This document shows, one piece after another, positions 36,777 through 44,897 of a DNA stretch of 64,000 nt (positions within the stretch are counted from its first letter, which is position 1; each line of letters starts with the position of its first letter). The notes under the pieces were generated by a model, which made no database searches, was not told the DNA's origin, and saw nothing but the letters and a program-made list of their open reading frames with translations. Origin of the DNA: G963667855 sp963667855 (GTDB lineage Bacteria > Planctomycetota > Phycisphaerae > UBA1845); the NCBI GenBank assembly GCA_963667855.2, contig CAXXKI010000029.1, positions 496,001-560,000 on the forward strand, read 5' to 3'. The translations under genes and the position numbers were made by a program.

Positions 36777-37388
36777 TTATTTGTTTTTCTCAAGCATATC
36801 CTGCCAGCGTGTATTGAGCTGATGCTTTATCCCTAAAAAATCCAGTACCCTGCCCACAACGAAATCCACCAGGTCGGCGATACTCTCCGGTTTCATGTAA
36901 AAAGCCGGACTGGCCGGACAGATCACCGCCCCCGCTCCGCTCAGCCGCAGGTAGTTCTCCAGATCCAGATGACTGATGGGCATTTCGCGGGGAACCAGGA
37001 CCAACCGCCTCCGCTCCTTCAGCGTAACCTGGGCAGCTCGCAGCAGAAGATTGTCGGCTATCCCCGACGCGATTTTCGCCATCGTGTTACTGCTTGCCGG
37101 ACAGACAACCATACCACTGGTTAACGTGGAACCGCTGGCAATCGCCGCCCCAACATCGGCACAAGCATGTATGGTAAGATTCCCGGCACTCATGCCTGGC
37201 GGCGCGACATCGGAGAGTTCACTTACCTGCAGCTCATCCTTCAAAAGCTGCATTCCATGAGGTGTAACCACAAGATCAACCTGCTGAACAGTTTCAACCA
37301 GACACTGCAGAAGCCGCCGTCCGTATATCGCCCCACTGGCACCGGTAATTCCAACAACTATCCGCTTGTCTTGAAGATCTGAACTCAT
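36777..37388 (-). CDS. ubiX: UbiX-type flavin prenyltransferase
   Basis: The start is set at the ATG that overlaps the previous stop (ATGA). The 203-aa product shows VGITGASGAIYGRRLLQ, CPASSNTMAKIASGIADNLL and LVLVPREMP, the flavin- and DMAP-binding motifs of UbiX. UbiX makes prenylated FMN, the cofactor of the decarboxylase UbiD or of its menaquinone-pathway relative. It lies 17 bp before the prenyltransferase gene. The decarboxylase itself is not in this window. Confidence 0.92.
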   Translation of the reverse strand: MSSDLQDKRIVVGITGASGAIYGRRLLQCLVETVQQVDLVVTPHGMQLLKDELQVSELSDVAPPGMSAGNLTIHACADVGAAIASGSTLTSGMVVCPASSNTMAKIASGIADNLLLRAAQVTLKERRRLVLVPREMPISHLDLENYLRLSGAGAVICPASPAFYMKPESIADLVDFVVGRVLDFLGIKHQLNTRWQDMLEKNK

Positions 37389-39253
37389 GAGGAACTCGGA
37401 GCCGTAATCGCGGGCATGGAACTCAGTCGCTCTTCGGCCAATGGTTTCCACAACCCGTCATCCGGCTTGGTTTGAACTATATTTTCCCACACCTGGCGAG
37501 CCCGGCGCGGCGAGTTGCTTTCCAGGTAGGCAACACCAAGCCGGAAGTAAGCTTCAATCGCCGCGTCACCATTAGGGTATCGCTCAACACACTCTTCCAG
37601 AAGCCTGATTCGCTCCTCGGCACTGTCCGCCAAGTTGGCTATCATCAGCATCAGGTTGTCTTCCAGAAGGCATTCGGGATAAGCCTGTATAATGCCTTGC
37701 AGGTTTTCCTCGTACCGGATATGTCGCGGATCGAGCTGCAACAGCCCCGGCTGACGCGGCTCACCGGGCCGCGAACCACAGAAAGGCCTTTTTCCAAACC
37801 GGGGATCACTGCCATTCTGCAAAAGCAATCCCATGAGCTGCTTGGCCTCAAACACCGTCTGCTCCACCGGCACCTTCAAACTGGCGTCCGCCGGCGCGGA
37901 TTTGAGTACCTGGTTCACTCCCCCCTGGTTAACCGGATCGGCAGGTTGGGGCCTGCGCGAATCGAATCGTGTAATCAAATCATCCAGCAATACGATAGCC
38001 TCTTCCAAAGCCCCCTCACGTGCCTCCAGAATCGCCAGCCGATACCTGCCCACCGCGGAAATAGTGGAATCCGGCGCATTGTGAATTACCTTACGCCAGA
38101 TATTTTCCGACTGCTGCGAAGGAAAATCATCGTAATACCGAATTACCTTCTTATCTCGAAACGCGGCCAGATCAATCCGCGTATCCATTATCTCACCCAT
38201 CAGATATAGAATATTCGGAGAATACCTGCTGTCGGGGAAATAGAGTACAAAATCGCGACACTCCTCTATCAGACTGTTGCACTCCCGCGCAAACAGCGAT
38301 CGCTGATAATTCTCCAGCTCCAGCGCCATCCGCAACTCGGTCAGCGACCTGCTGGTCTCAAAGGAAGGCCTGGGATAAGGTTTCGATTCCCACACCTTCA
38401 CCGCCGTCATTTCAAACCACTCACTGACATCGTGATCAACATGATGCTGGGCCATCAGAAAGTGGCTTTGGAATCGCTTTTCAAAAAGGCGATAGTACAG
38501 CTCCCCTCGGCCTACATAGGTCTCGAACAGCACCACCGGCACCACAAAGGAGATAAGCAACAGGGGTGCCACCACACCCGGGCGATAATTAACCATCCTG
38601 GCTAAAAACAATACTCCGCCCATGATTACACATGACGCGATTGTCGCCAGCACCCAGGGAGCCAGGAACTTTATTCGATCTTCCGGCGCATATTGCGCCA
38701 CCAGCGGAGTAGTCTGTCTGGACGCTCCGTAAAAATACAGTAATACCAACACCAGCCCCAGAAGTGCCGAGGCATATCGAAAACGAAACCTGAACGGTTT
38801 CACCGATGTCAGCACGCAAGCGCCCAATATGGTAATTGCCAACCAGGGCATTACCGCCAGAAAACCGATTACCAGAACAAACGGCAGGCAACTCGGAAAT
38901 CTGTAGAGAATGGAAATCAAAATCGGAATGGATACCAGGGCGGCCAGCAACAAACCCACAACCACCCCGTGCATGGGGACTACATCAACCCGTATGGGAA
39001 ACAAAACAAAGTTAGCCAGCGTCGCTCCACCTTTGGGCATAAATGTGGCCGCCAGCTCACGCCAGTATCCGTCAACCGCCGGAGCGAAAACCTCACCCGT
39101 TCGCAGCCAGTAAGCAAAACAACCCAACCCGGCAAATAACACGATATTCAAAATCAAAAGCGCCGTTGCCCGGATTCGATACTTGGACGCACTGCGAGAC
39201 CAGACATCGGTAATCTCCGCTGCCGGTTGGGCTTGAACATCGTTGGCCGTCAT
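37385..39253 (-). CDS. Large membrane protein with TPR-like C-terminus in the quinone cluster
   Basis: The start at ATG 39253 overlaps the UbiE stop by ATGA and has GGGA upstream. The 622-aa protein has about seven membrane helices in its first 270 residues and then a soluble, helical-repeat region (CRDFVLYFPDSRYSPNILYL, YRLAILEAREGALEEAIVLL, EAYFRLGVAYLESNSPRRA) like TPR or outer-membrane-assembly lipoprotein repeats. Both ends overlap neighbours, so it is firmly in the operon, yet no quinone enzyme motif is visible. It may be a planctomycete envelope protein that became embedded there. Confidence 0.7.
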   Translation of the reverse strand: MTANDVQAQPAAEITDVWSRSASKYRIRATALLILNIVLFAGLGCFAYWLRTGEVFAPAVDGYWRELAATFMPKGGATLANFVLFPIRVDVVPMHGVVVGLLLAALVSIPILISILYRFPSCLPFVLVIGFLAVMPWLAITILGACVLTSVKPFRFRFRYASALLGLVLVLLYFYGASRQTTPLVAQYAPEDRIKFLAPWVLATIASCVIMGGVLFLARMVNYRPGVVAPLLLISFVVPVVLFETYVGRGELYYRLFEKRFQSHFLMAQHHVDHDVSEWFEMTAVKVWESKPYPRPSFETSRSLTELRMALELENYQRSLFARECNSLIEECRDFVLYFPDSRYSPNILYLMGEIMDTRIDLAAFRDKKVIRYYDDFPSQQSENIWRKVIHNAPDSTISAVGRYRLAILEAREGALEEAIVLLDDLITRFDSRRPQPADPVNQGGVNQVLKSAPADASLKVPVEQTVFEAKQLMGLLLQNGSDPRFGKRPFCGSRPGEPRQPGLLQLDPRHIRYEENLQGIIQAYPECLLEDNLMLMIANLADSAEERIRLLEECVERYPNGDAAIEAYFRLGVAYLESNSPRRARQVWENIVQTKPDDGLWKPLAEERLSSMPAITAPSSS

Positions 39254-40041
39254 GCGTTCCCCTTCGTCGCTACGTATACCGTAACCACTCCCCATGTGAG
39301 TGGCTCAACCCGAACGGAAGAGAATCCGACCCCGCGCAACATCGCCGCCATCTCTTCCGGTTCGGCGAAGGATACCACCGATCGGGGCAGATAGCGATAA
39401 GCACCTGTTTTATCGCCACTGATCAAGCTGGCCCCCGCTGGCATGATTTTACCGCTGTAATACTCGTAAAACGCTCGAAAAACGCGGTTTTCAGGCCTGG
39501 AAAACTCCAGGATCACCGCCCGGCCCCCGCTATCAAGCACCCGGTACATCTCCGAGAACCCACGGTCGAGATCCTGAAAATTCCTCACCCCAAACGCACA
39601 ACTGGTTATGTCGAATGACCGATCGGCAAAAGGCAGGTTCAAGGCGTCACTCTGCAGCCAACGCAGCCGGGAAACCGAGCGTGAGGCCGCAAACTGGAGC
39701 ATCGGGTACGAGAAATCCATACCCGTGTACGTTCCCGCTTGCGGTGCGTGGCTAAGAAACGCCCTAAGAAAATCTCCGGTTCCACAGGCGATATCCAGAA
39801 CCCGGTCTTCTGTCTGGACCTCGGCCAACCGCACCGCCCGTTTTCGCCATTTGCGGTCACGACCAACGCTGAAGATCGAGTTGACCCGTTCATACGTGGG
39901 AGCGATAGCGTCAAACATCTTCCGCACCCGAACCGATTTGTCCGCCTGAGCATGCACCGCATCAAGCCGCTCGTTATCCCAGATTTTCGTGTGCGATCTA
40001 TCAACCATTAATCTGTTTTCTAAATCAGAATCCCGGAACAT
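39250..40041 (-). CDS. ubiE: UbiE/MenG-type quinone C-methyltransferase
   Basis: The SAM-dependent methyltransferase shows MFDAIAPTYERVNSIFSVG, the SAM motif VLDIACGTGDFLRAF, the acidic TYTGMDFSYPML, and the family signature FGVRNFQDLDRGFSEMYRVL. It methylates the demethylmenaquinone ring, the last step of the pathway. The ATG at 40041 is taken as start (263 aa); ATG 40008 is also possible because no clear ribosome site decides between them. It leads the four-gene minus-strand cluster. Confidence 0.9.
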   Translation of the reverse strand: MFRDSDLENRLMVDRSHTKIWDNERLDAVHAQADKSVRVRKMFDAIAPTYERVNSIFSVGRDRKWRKRAVRLAEVQTEDRVLDIACGTGDFLRAFLSHAPQAGTYTGMDFSYPMLQFAASRSVSRLRWLQSDALNLPFADRSFDITSCAFGVRNFQDLDRGFSEMYRVLDSGGRAVILEFSRPENRVFRAFYEYYSGKIMPAGASLISGDKTGAYRYLPRSVVSFAEPEEMAAMLRGVGFSSVRVEPLTWGVVTVYVATKGNA

Positions 40042-40112
40042 TGTAATTCCGTTTTCACACGATACCAAAAGTAGATATTAAAAGCAGGTACAAGCCGTAG
40101 ATATGGATGAAC

Positions 40113-40799
40113 TCAGTCCGACAACAGTGACGGCTCTTCGGATATGCACCGTGAATCGTCGTTCCTGGGGTTGTTAACCCACGTGGAGACCGCGAATATC
40201 TCCATCTGCCCCGCTGGATAAGGCTTCAGGCAAGCGGCCAACTCTTCAGGCCGCTGCCCCCCTTCGGCAAGCCAAAGCTCGTAAGATTCAGGGGCCAGAA
40301 TCACCGGCATTCGGTCGTGTATGGGGCTGACAAGCTCATTAGGCGCGGTTGTGATTATTGTTCCGGAGGTGATCGGCTGCCCATCGGGATCGTTCCAGAC
40401 ATCCCACAAGCCGGCCAGGAAGAACGGGCGAGCCGACTTCATCCGAATGTAAAATGGAACCTTGCTTTTGCCGCTGGAATCCCTCTTCCATTCATAAAAC
40501 CCGTTAGCAGGGATCAGACACCGCCGCGTTTGGAACGATTTTTGAAACGACGGTTTCTCGGCAATGGTCTCCGCCCTGGCGTTGATCATACGGTTCCCGA
40601 TGGCCGAGTCCTTCGCCCATGAAGGGATCAGCCCCCAGCGGATGGCCGTAATCCGCCGTTTGCCATCATTCAATACCGCGGCAATCGGTTGAGACGGAGC
40701 GATGTTATAGCGAGGATCGGAAAGCTGGGAGGTTTCCAGCTCGGCAAGCAAGTCAAGCAGTTCATCCTCGGTTGCGGTTAAAGTGAATCGGCCACACAT
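40113..40799 (-). CDS. SRAP/HMCES-type DNA-protein crosslinking protein (YedK-like)
   Basis: The 228-aa protein begins MCGRFTL, with catalytic Cys2 exposed after Met removal. It has NARAETI, RRCLIPANGFYEWKR and PIHDRMPVIL, which carry the conserved Asn, Glu and His of the SOS-response-associated peptidase family. These proteins trap abasic sites in single-stranded DNA through Cys2. GGAGG lies upstream of the start. Together with the large uvrA locus it is part of genome maintenance, though not linked in position. Confidence 0.93.
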   Translation of the reverse strand: MCGRFTLTATEDELLDLLAELETSQLSDPRYNIAPSQPIAAVLNDGKRRITAIRWGLIPSWAKDSAIGNRMINARAETIAEKPSFQKSFQTRRCLIPANGFYEWKRDSSGKSKVPFYIRMKSARPFFLAGLWDVWNDPDGQPITSGTIITTAPNELVSPIHDRMPVILAPESYELWLAEGGQRPEELAACLKPYPAGQMEIFAVSTWVNNPRNDDSRCISEEPSLLSD

Positions 40800-40903
40800 A
40801 TCGCCGCAAACCTCCCTTAAAATTCCGATCCCTCCAAAGGCAAACTAACATGCTAAATTCGCCCAACTACCGGTTGAGATTTTACGATGTCGGCCATTTC
40901 GAA

Positions 40904-42985
40904 TCAGCCGATATTGGTGGACAGAAGGAAATCTTCCAGATCCTTTCGCTGAGTATTATATTGTTTTTCCAGCTTCTCGATCTGCGACTGGAGAGTCTCA
41001 ATATTGGTCTCCTGATCGTTAAGCTTGGTCAGCAGCCTGGCGTAATACTTGCTTTGGGTATCCACGGTCTGCATGTTCTGCCGAATCCGATTCTGCTCGC
41101 CGGTAATCTCATCGATGTTTTCCCGGCATTTCCGAATCTGCCGTTCGGTGTCAACCATAGCCGACTTCATCTCCATAGCTTTCGCCAGCACCTTTCGCAC
41201 ATCAGCGGGAATTTCACCACTGCGGCTGTAATACTCTATCTGTCCCAGATCAGCGTTGAGAATAGCCATAGTTTCAGTGGCCACCTTCTCTTCGTTTACG
41301 GTCAGCTTGAGTTTCTTCCCGGCAGCTACGGTATCTTTGAAACGGTACAAGTCGTCGGCGATTTCGAACGGTTTTGGCGTATCAACCAGTTGATAGCCGC
41401 TCCGGAAGGGATGTTCCACGATCAGCGTTTTGTCCTTATCCGATTTATTGTCGACCACGTACTCCTGGCTGAACACGTATTTCCGCTGCAGATGGAGAAT
41501 TCCCTTAACGATTATTCCCGTCTGCAATTTATTGCTGGAGGTATTGTTATCCGCGTTCACCTGAACATCGAGATCGACAGCATAACTCAACAGGCGGTGC
41601 TGATCCGCGGGCAGATCGTCAATACGAGCGTCACCGGCATATCCGCCGCCATCAAAAACGGTTACAGGCCCCTGCAAAAGATGCATGTTCGTGGTATTGG
41701 TCACCAAAGCGCCGTTTAACGGATGGTTGGGTAAAACCGAACGGTTGTAAATACTCAAACGCTCGGCCTGTATCTCCTCGGTGACGATGGGAATCATCGC
41801 TGATCGCTGCCGCGGCAGGGAGACATCGGGTACGGTATAGTGGAACAGCTCGCCAACGTCAGAAGCAGTGGCCAACGATGCGACGCTCGCCACCGCGTTT
41901 AACTCTTTGGCGGGAGCAGCCATCGGGGAGAGCATAGGGGAATCTGCCATCGGCCTTGACCCTCTCATTCGACGAGTGCTACTCTTGGTTTCCACAACCC
42001 CCTCGAAAGCCTCTTCGGTTCCGAAATTCGGTAAATCTTTCTCATCTTCATCTAATTTCATCCCTGAACCGTAAGTCTGCGGAGTAAGGCTGGCGTACAG
42101 CTTGGGTTGGACCGTAGGCCGGGGAATATACAGCGGCTGATAAAGATTCTGGATAAATGAAATGGGTCGGCCGCTCACCAGCGAGAGATCGATGTTATTC
42201 CAATCGCTCTCCGTCTGGTTTTCGATAATCGCCCAGCCCTGGAGCATGCCCTTCTCGCCGCCGTCGTCAGGCATAATCAGCCGGTAAGCGGTTTTCCATA
42301 TCGGAGTCTCTACGACATAGCCCAGACGCACCTGCCGCTCGCCTTTACCATTGAAGCTGATGACCACCGGCTTTTTATCCTGATCCCGGGCGGAAGCCAG
42401 GGTGGTTAGCGCCTTGTCCAACTCCTCCTTGAGCTGCGGATCAACCAGATTCAACTGGTTTATCTTGTCCAGCTGAAATGATCGAATGGTGCCACCCGAC
42501 ACCAGGTTGAGAATGTGGGTTGTAATAGTGGAATAATCGGGAATGTAATCCTCCTTCTCCTCTACACCAAGGATAACCCCTCGCAGCTTATCCCCCTGGG
42601 CGACAACTTCTACCTCGGCCCCTCGAAGCTGATCCAGTAATTCGCCAAGACTGGGATTACTGCTTATATCCACCTGGAAGCTACCCAGAATTTTGTTCAG
42701 AGGATCCTGCGAGGAATAAACCACACTCCCCACTTTTCCGCCATTGAGATCCTCCAATACTAACGATTTGATAATATCGTTGATCTGATTACTTCGAAAA
42801 CGCAGCTCGGTGGTCGCGTTACCGGTAACAACACCGGTGTGCTCGAAATAACCCACACCGCTACTGAAGAGAACAACCTTGTTGACCGGAACGTCGGCCG
42901 GACCGTTACCGCCTGCCTGCTTTTGACCGTAACATAACGTGCATAGAAAAACAGCCAATACGGTTACCGGAAGAATTGGTCGCAT
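40904..42985 (-). CDS. Exported DUF4139-domain protein
   Basis: The 693-aa protein has a signal peptide (cleavage near CYGQK). It then has the DUF4139 pattern: VVLFSSGVGYFEHTG near the start, GYVVETPIWKTAYRL in the middle, and SDWNNIDLSLVSGRPISF, with TLIVEHPFRSGYQLV later. Residues 610-690 are a coiled coil rich in Glu, Lys and Gln. Members are secreted or periplasmic and of uncertain function; some bacterial relatives influence mucoidy. It is a single gene with AAAGGG ahead of the ATG. Confidence 0.82.
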   Translation of the reverse strand: MRPILPVTVLAVFLCTLCYGQKQAGGNGPADVPVNKVVLFSSGVGYFEHTGVVTGNATTELRFRSNQINDIIKSLVLEDLNGGKVGSVVYSSQDPLNKILGSFQVDISSNPSLGELLDQLRGAEVEVVAQGDKLRGVILGVEEKEDYIPDYSTITTHILNLVSGGTIRSFQLDKINQLNLVDPQLKEELDKALTTLASARDQDKKPVVISFNGKGERQVRLGYVVETPIWKTAYRLIMPDDGGEKGMLQGWAIIENQTESDWNNIDLSLVSGRPISFIQNLYQPLYIPRPTVQPKLYASLTPQTYGSGMKLDEDEKDLPNFGTEEAFEGVVETKSSTRRMRGSRPMADSPMLSPMAAPAKELNAVASVASLATASDVGELFHYTVPDVSLPRQRSAMIPIVTEEIQAERLSIYNRSVLPNHPLNGALVTNTTNMHLLQGPVTVFDGGGYAGDARIDDLPADQHRLLSYAVDLDVQVNADNNTSSNKLQTGIIVKGILHLQRKYVFSQEYVVDNKSDKDKTLIVEHPFRSGYQLVDTPKPFEIADDLYRFKDTVAAGKKLKLTVNEEKVATETMAILNADLGQIEYYSRSGEIPADVRKVLAKAMEMKSAMVDTERQIRKCRENIDEITGEQNRIRQNMQTVDTQSKYYARLLTKLNDQETNIETLQSQIEKLEKQYNTQRKDLEDFLLSTNIG

Positions 42986-43236
42986 GGTATTACCCTTTCA
43001 GCAAACTGCACCTGTTGGTTAGATCGTTCCTGCCTTCAACTTTGATAACGATAAGCAATTTCTCCCCCTTTAGACACACGAGAAAGGAAAAAGTTCCGCC
43101 GCAAGCAAAGATTTTCCGCCCAACCAGATCCATTCGGTTCCAATGGAAAGGTAATAATCGACCAACCGGAACAAGGAGGCGACAGAACCTCATGCAAATC
43201 AATAAGTTACGAATACGGAGGAGAATCAGGTCGCAT

Positions 43237-43495
43237 TGAACCCGATAGGTCGGGTCAACAGACCACCGCTGTAAACATCTTTTCTCGTCATAACTTCTTT
43301 AAGAGAACTGTGTTAGCCTAATGGCCCGGGTTTTTGCTACGATCTGATGAATCTAATTTGAGATTTCAAATTTCAGATCGGTAATGCCAAAACCTTCCCG
43401 CATTATCTATAGAGACGCGAAACTCAGAAAATCGGGAAAAATATAAAACGACAAAGATGTTTACAGCAGTGGTCAACAGACCCGACGGAATGTAT
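43237..43495. repeat. Long nested inverted repeat between two minus-strand genes
   Basis: The arms GACCACCGCTGTAAACATCTTT (43261-43282) and AAAGATGTTTACAGCAGTGGTC (43453-43474) pair with one mismatch. R2 palindrome pieces sit outside both. In the centre, GATCTGA (43341) pairs with TCAGATC (43373), enclosing AATTTGA-GATT-TCAAATT. The whole 250-bp stretch could fold as one cruciform. No gene is seen in the gap 42986-43547. Confidence 0.75.
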
Positions 43496-43547
43496 ATACC
43501 CGCGCGTTAGATGGAAGCCCCGACCCACGTTTCGTCAAAATACGCTA

Positions 43548-44522
43548 TTACTCCCGACGGTGGAGATTACCCTGAATAACCTCCCGCACGTCAGCGATCC
43601 GGTTCAAAAAGAGTCGGCGAATTGCGTCGTAACCGCGGTGGTTGGGATCTTCCAGGTTATAGTAATACCAGTAATGCGGATCATCGCTTCGATAATAATT
43701 CTGCCAGAACTGGGTGCAGTGAATCCCGTGTCCTAAAAAAGCAGAACGCATGTCCACCAGATAAACCGAATCCCGCTTCTCCGCGATTCTGGCAATCGCC
43801 GCGTTATAGTCGGCCAGTATGGACGTACCATCAGGCCAAGCCGGCAGACCGGTTTGTTCGATATCCCCAACCCCATCCGTCGGATCATAAATATTCGCCA
43901 GGAATATCGCACAGCCGCCCGGAAAACGAGACTCAACAACATCAAGCATCGTTTCCAACCTCGCCTCGAACGATGCTATCCACGGCTTAGCCTGGGAATG
44001 GGAGGCCCCGTACATCGCCCCCTCTCGCGGTGCTCTGCGGCCATAGTCGTGGATTATATCGTTGCCACCGGTAGTCATTACCACTATCCCGAATGTATCC
44101 GAGTTGGAAACGGGAATGCGCGGCAACTGTTTGGCCGCATGCTGAAGAGAGGTTGAACCTGAAACCGAGAGATTCAAAGTACTGAGATTGGGTAACACAC
44201 GATTAAGGCAGATATCCCGCATTTCCGGAAATTCGTCCGGAGGGTTGGCCACGAGCCGATCGAAATAGGAATACCCTTTCTCCGCCCCAAAACCGGCCGT
44301 CACACTGTCCCCTATTCCCAGGAGCAAAACGGGCCTATCCGTCCATACCGATTCAAACAACTCGCGTTTGACGGCGGGACCTGCAGGCCCTTCCCCGACC
44401 GAACGGTATTTGAAAAGGTAAATGTAACACCCGGCGGCAATCGCCAGAAAGAATCCGGCGACTAGCAGGTACTTCAGCGAACGCGAACGTTTTCCGGTTG
44501 GCAGCGGACTGGATTCAGACAC
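43548..44522 (-). CDS. Membrane-anchored SGNH/GDSL hydrolase
   Basis: The 324-aa protein has an N-terminal anchor (YLLVAGFFLAIAAGCYIYLF) and an exported SGNH domain: block I GIGDSVTAGFG with nucleophile Ser, block III TTGGNDI, and C-terminal DPNHRGYDAI with the Asp and His of the triad. Such enzymes act as lipases, esterases or carbohydrate deacetylases at the cell surface. The start is GTG. The substrate cannot be predicted. Confidence 0.87.
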   Translation of the reverse strand: MSESSPLPTGKRSRSLKYLLVAGFFLAIAAGCYIYLFKYRSVGEGPAGPAVKRELFESVWTDRPVLLLGIGDSVTAGFGAEKGYSYFDRLVANPPDEFPEMRDICLNRVLPNLSTLNLSVSGSTSLQHAAKQLPRIPVSNSDTFGIVVMTTGGNDIIHDYGRRAPREGAMYGASHSQAKPWIASFEARLETMLDVVESRFPGGCAIFLANIYDPTDGVGDIEQTGLPAWPDGTSILADYNAAIARIAEKRDSVYLVDMRSAFLGHGIHCTQFWQNYYRSDDPHYWYYYNLEDPNHRGYDAIRRLFLNRIADVREVIQGNLHRRE

Positions 44523-44702
44523 CGGTTTTTCTCCATAAGCGGCAATAACTCACTTTAGATTAAACGCGGTGAACAGCCGGGAGTCAAGATGGTTTGAATT
44601 GATCATACAGGTTGCGACACCGACACACACAGAAACACACAATTAGGAAAAGACGATGTTCAATCGTCTACACAAGTCACGCGAATGCCAATGAAAACCC
44701 CG

Positions 44703-44766
44703 TAGGTCGAGTCGTTGACCCGACGTGATGGCAAATGCATTCCATCGGGTCTGTTGACCCGACCTG
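44703..44766. repeat. Double R2 palindrome
   Basis: TAGGTCGAGTCGTTGACCCGAC at 44703-44724 and TCGGGTCTGTTGACCCGACC at 44745-44764 form two hairpins, which can also pair with each other. The gap 44523-44897 contains nothing else I recognise. Confidence 0.7.
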
Positions 44767-44897
44767 CATTTTTCTCAAATACGATATTGTTCAGAAAGCT
44801 GGATGTTTACTTTTGAATTCTGGCCCGACTTGTTTGTTTCAAAACCTCGAACAATCTATGCCATGTTCGAGCAATTAGAGCGCTTCTTCAATTAGAT

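Noticed and set aside
40850..41719. 289-codon frame antisense to the DUF4139 gene
   Set aside because: It lies opposite a clear coding gene with a signal peptide and coiled coil; the composition is that of a shadow.
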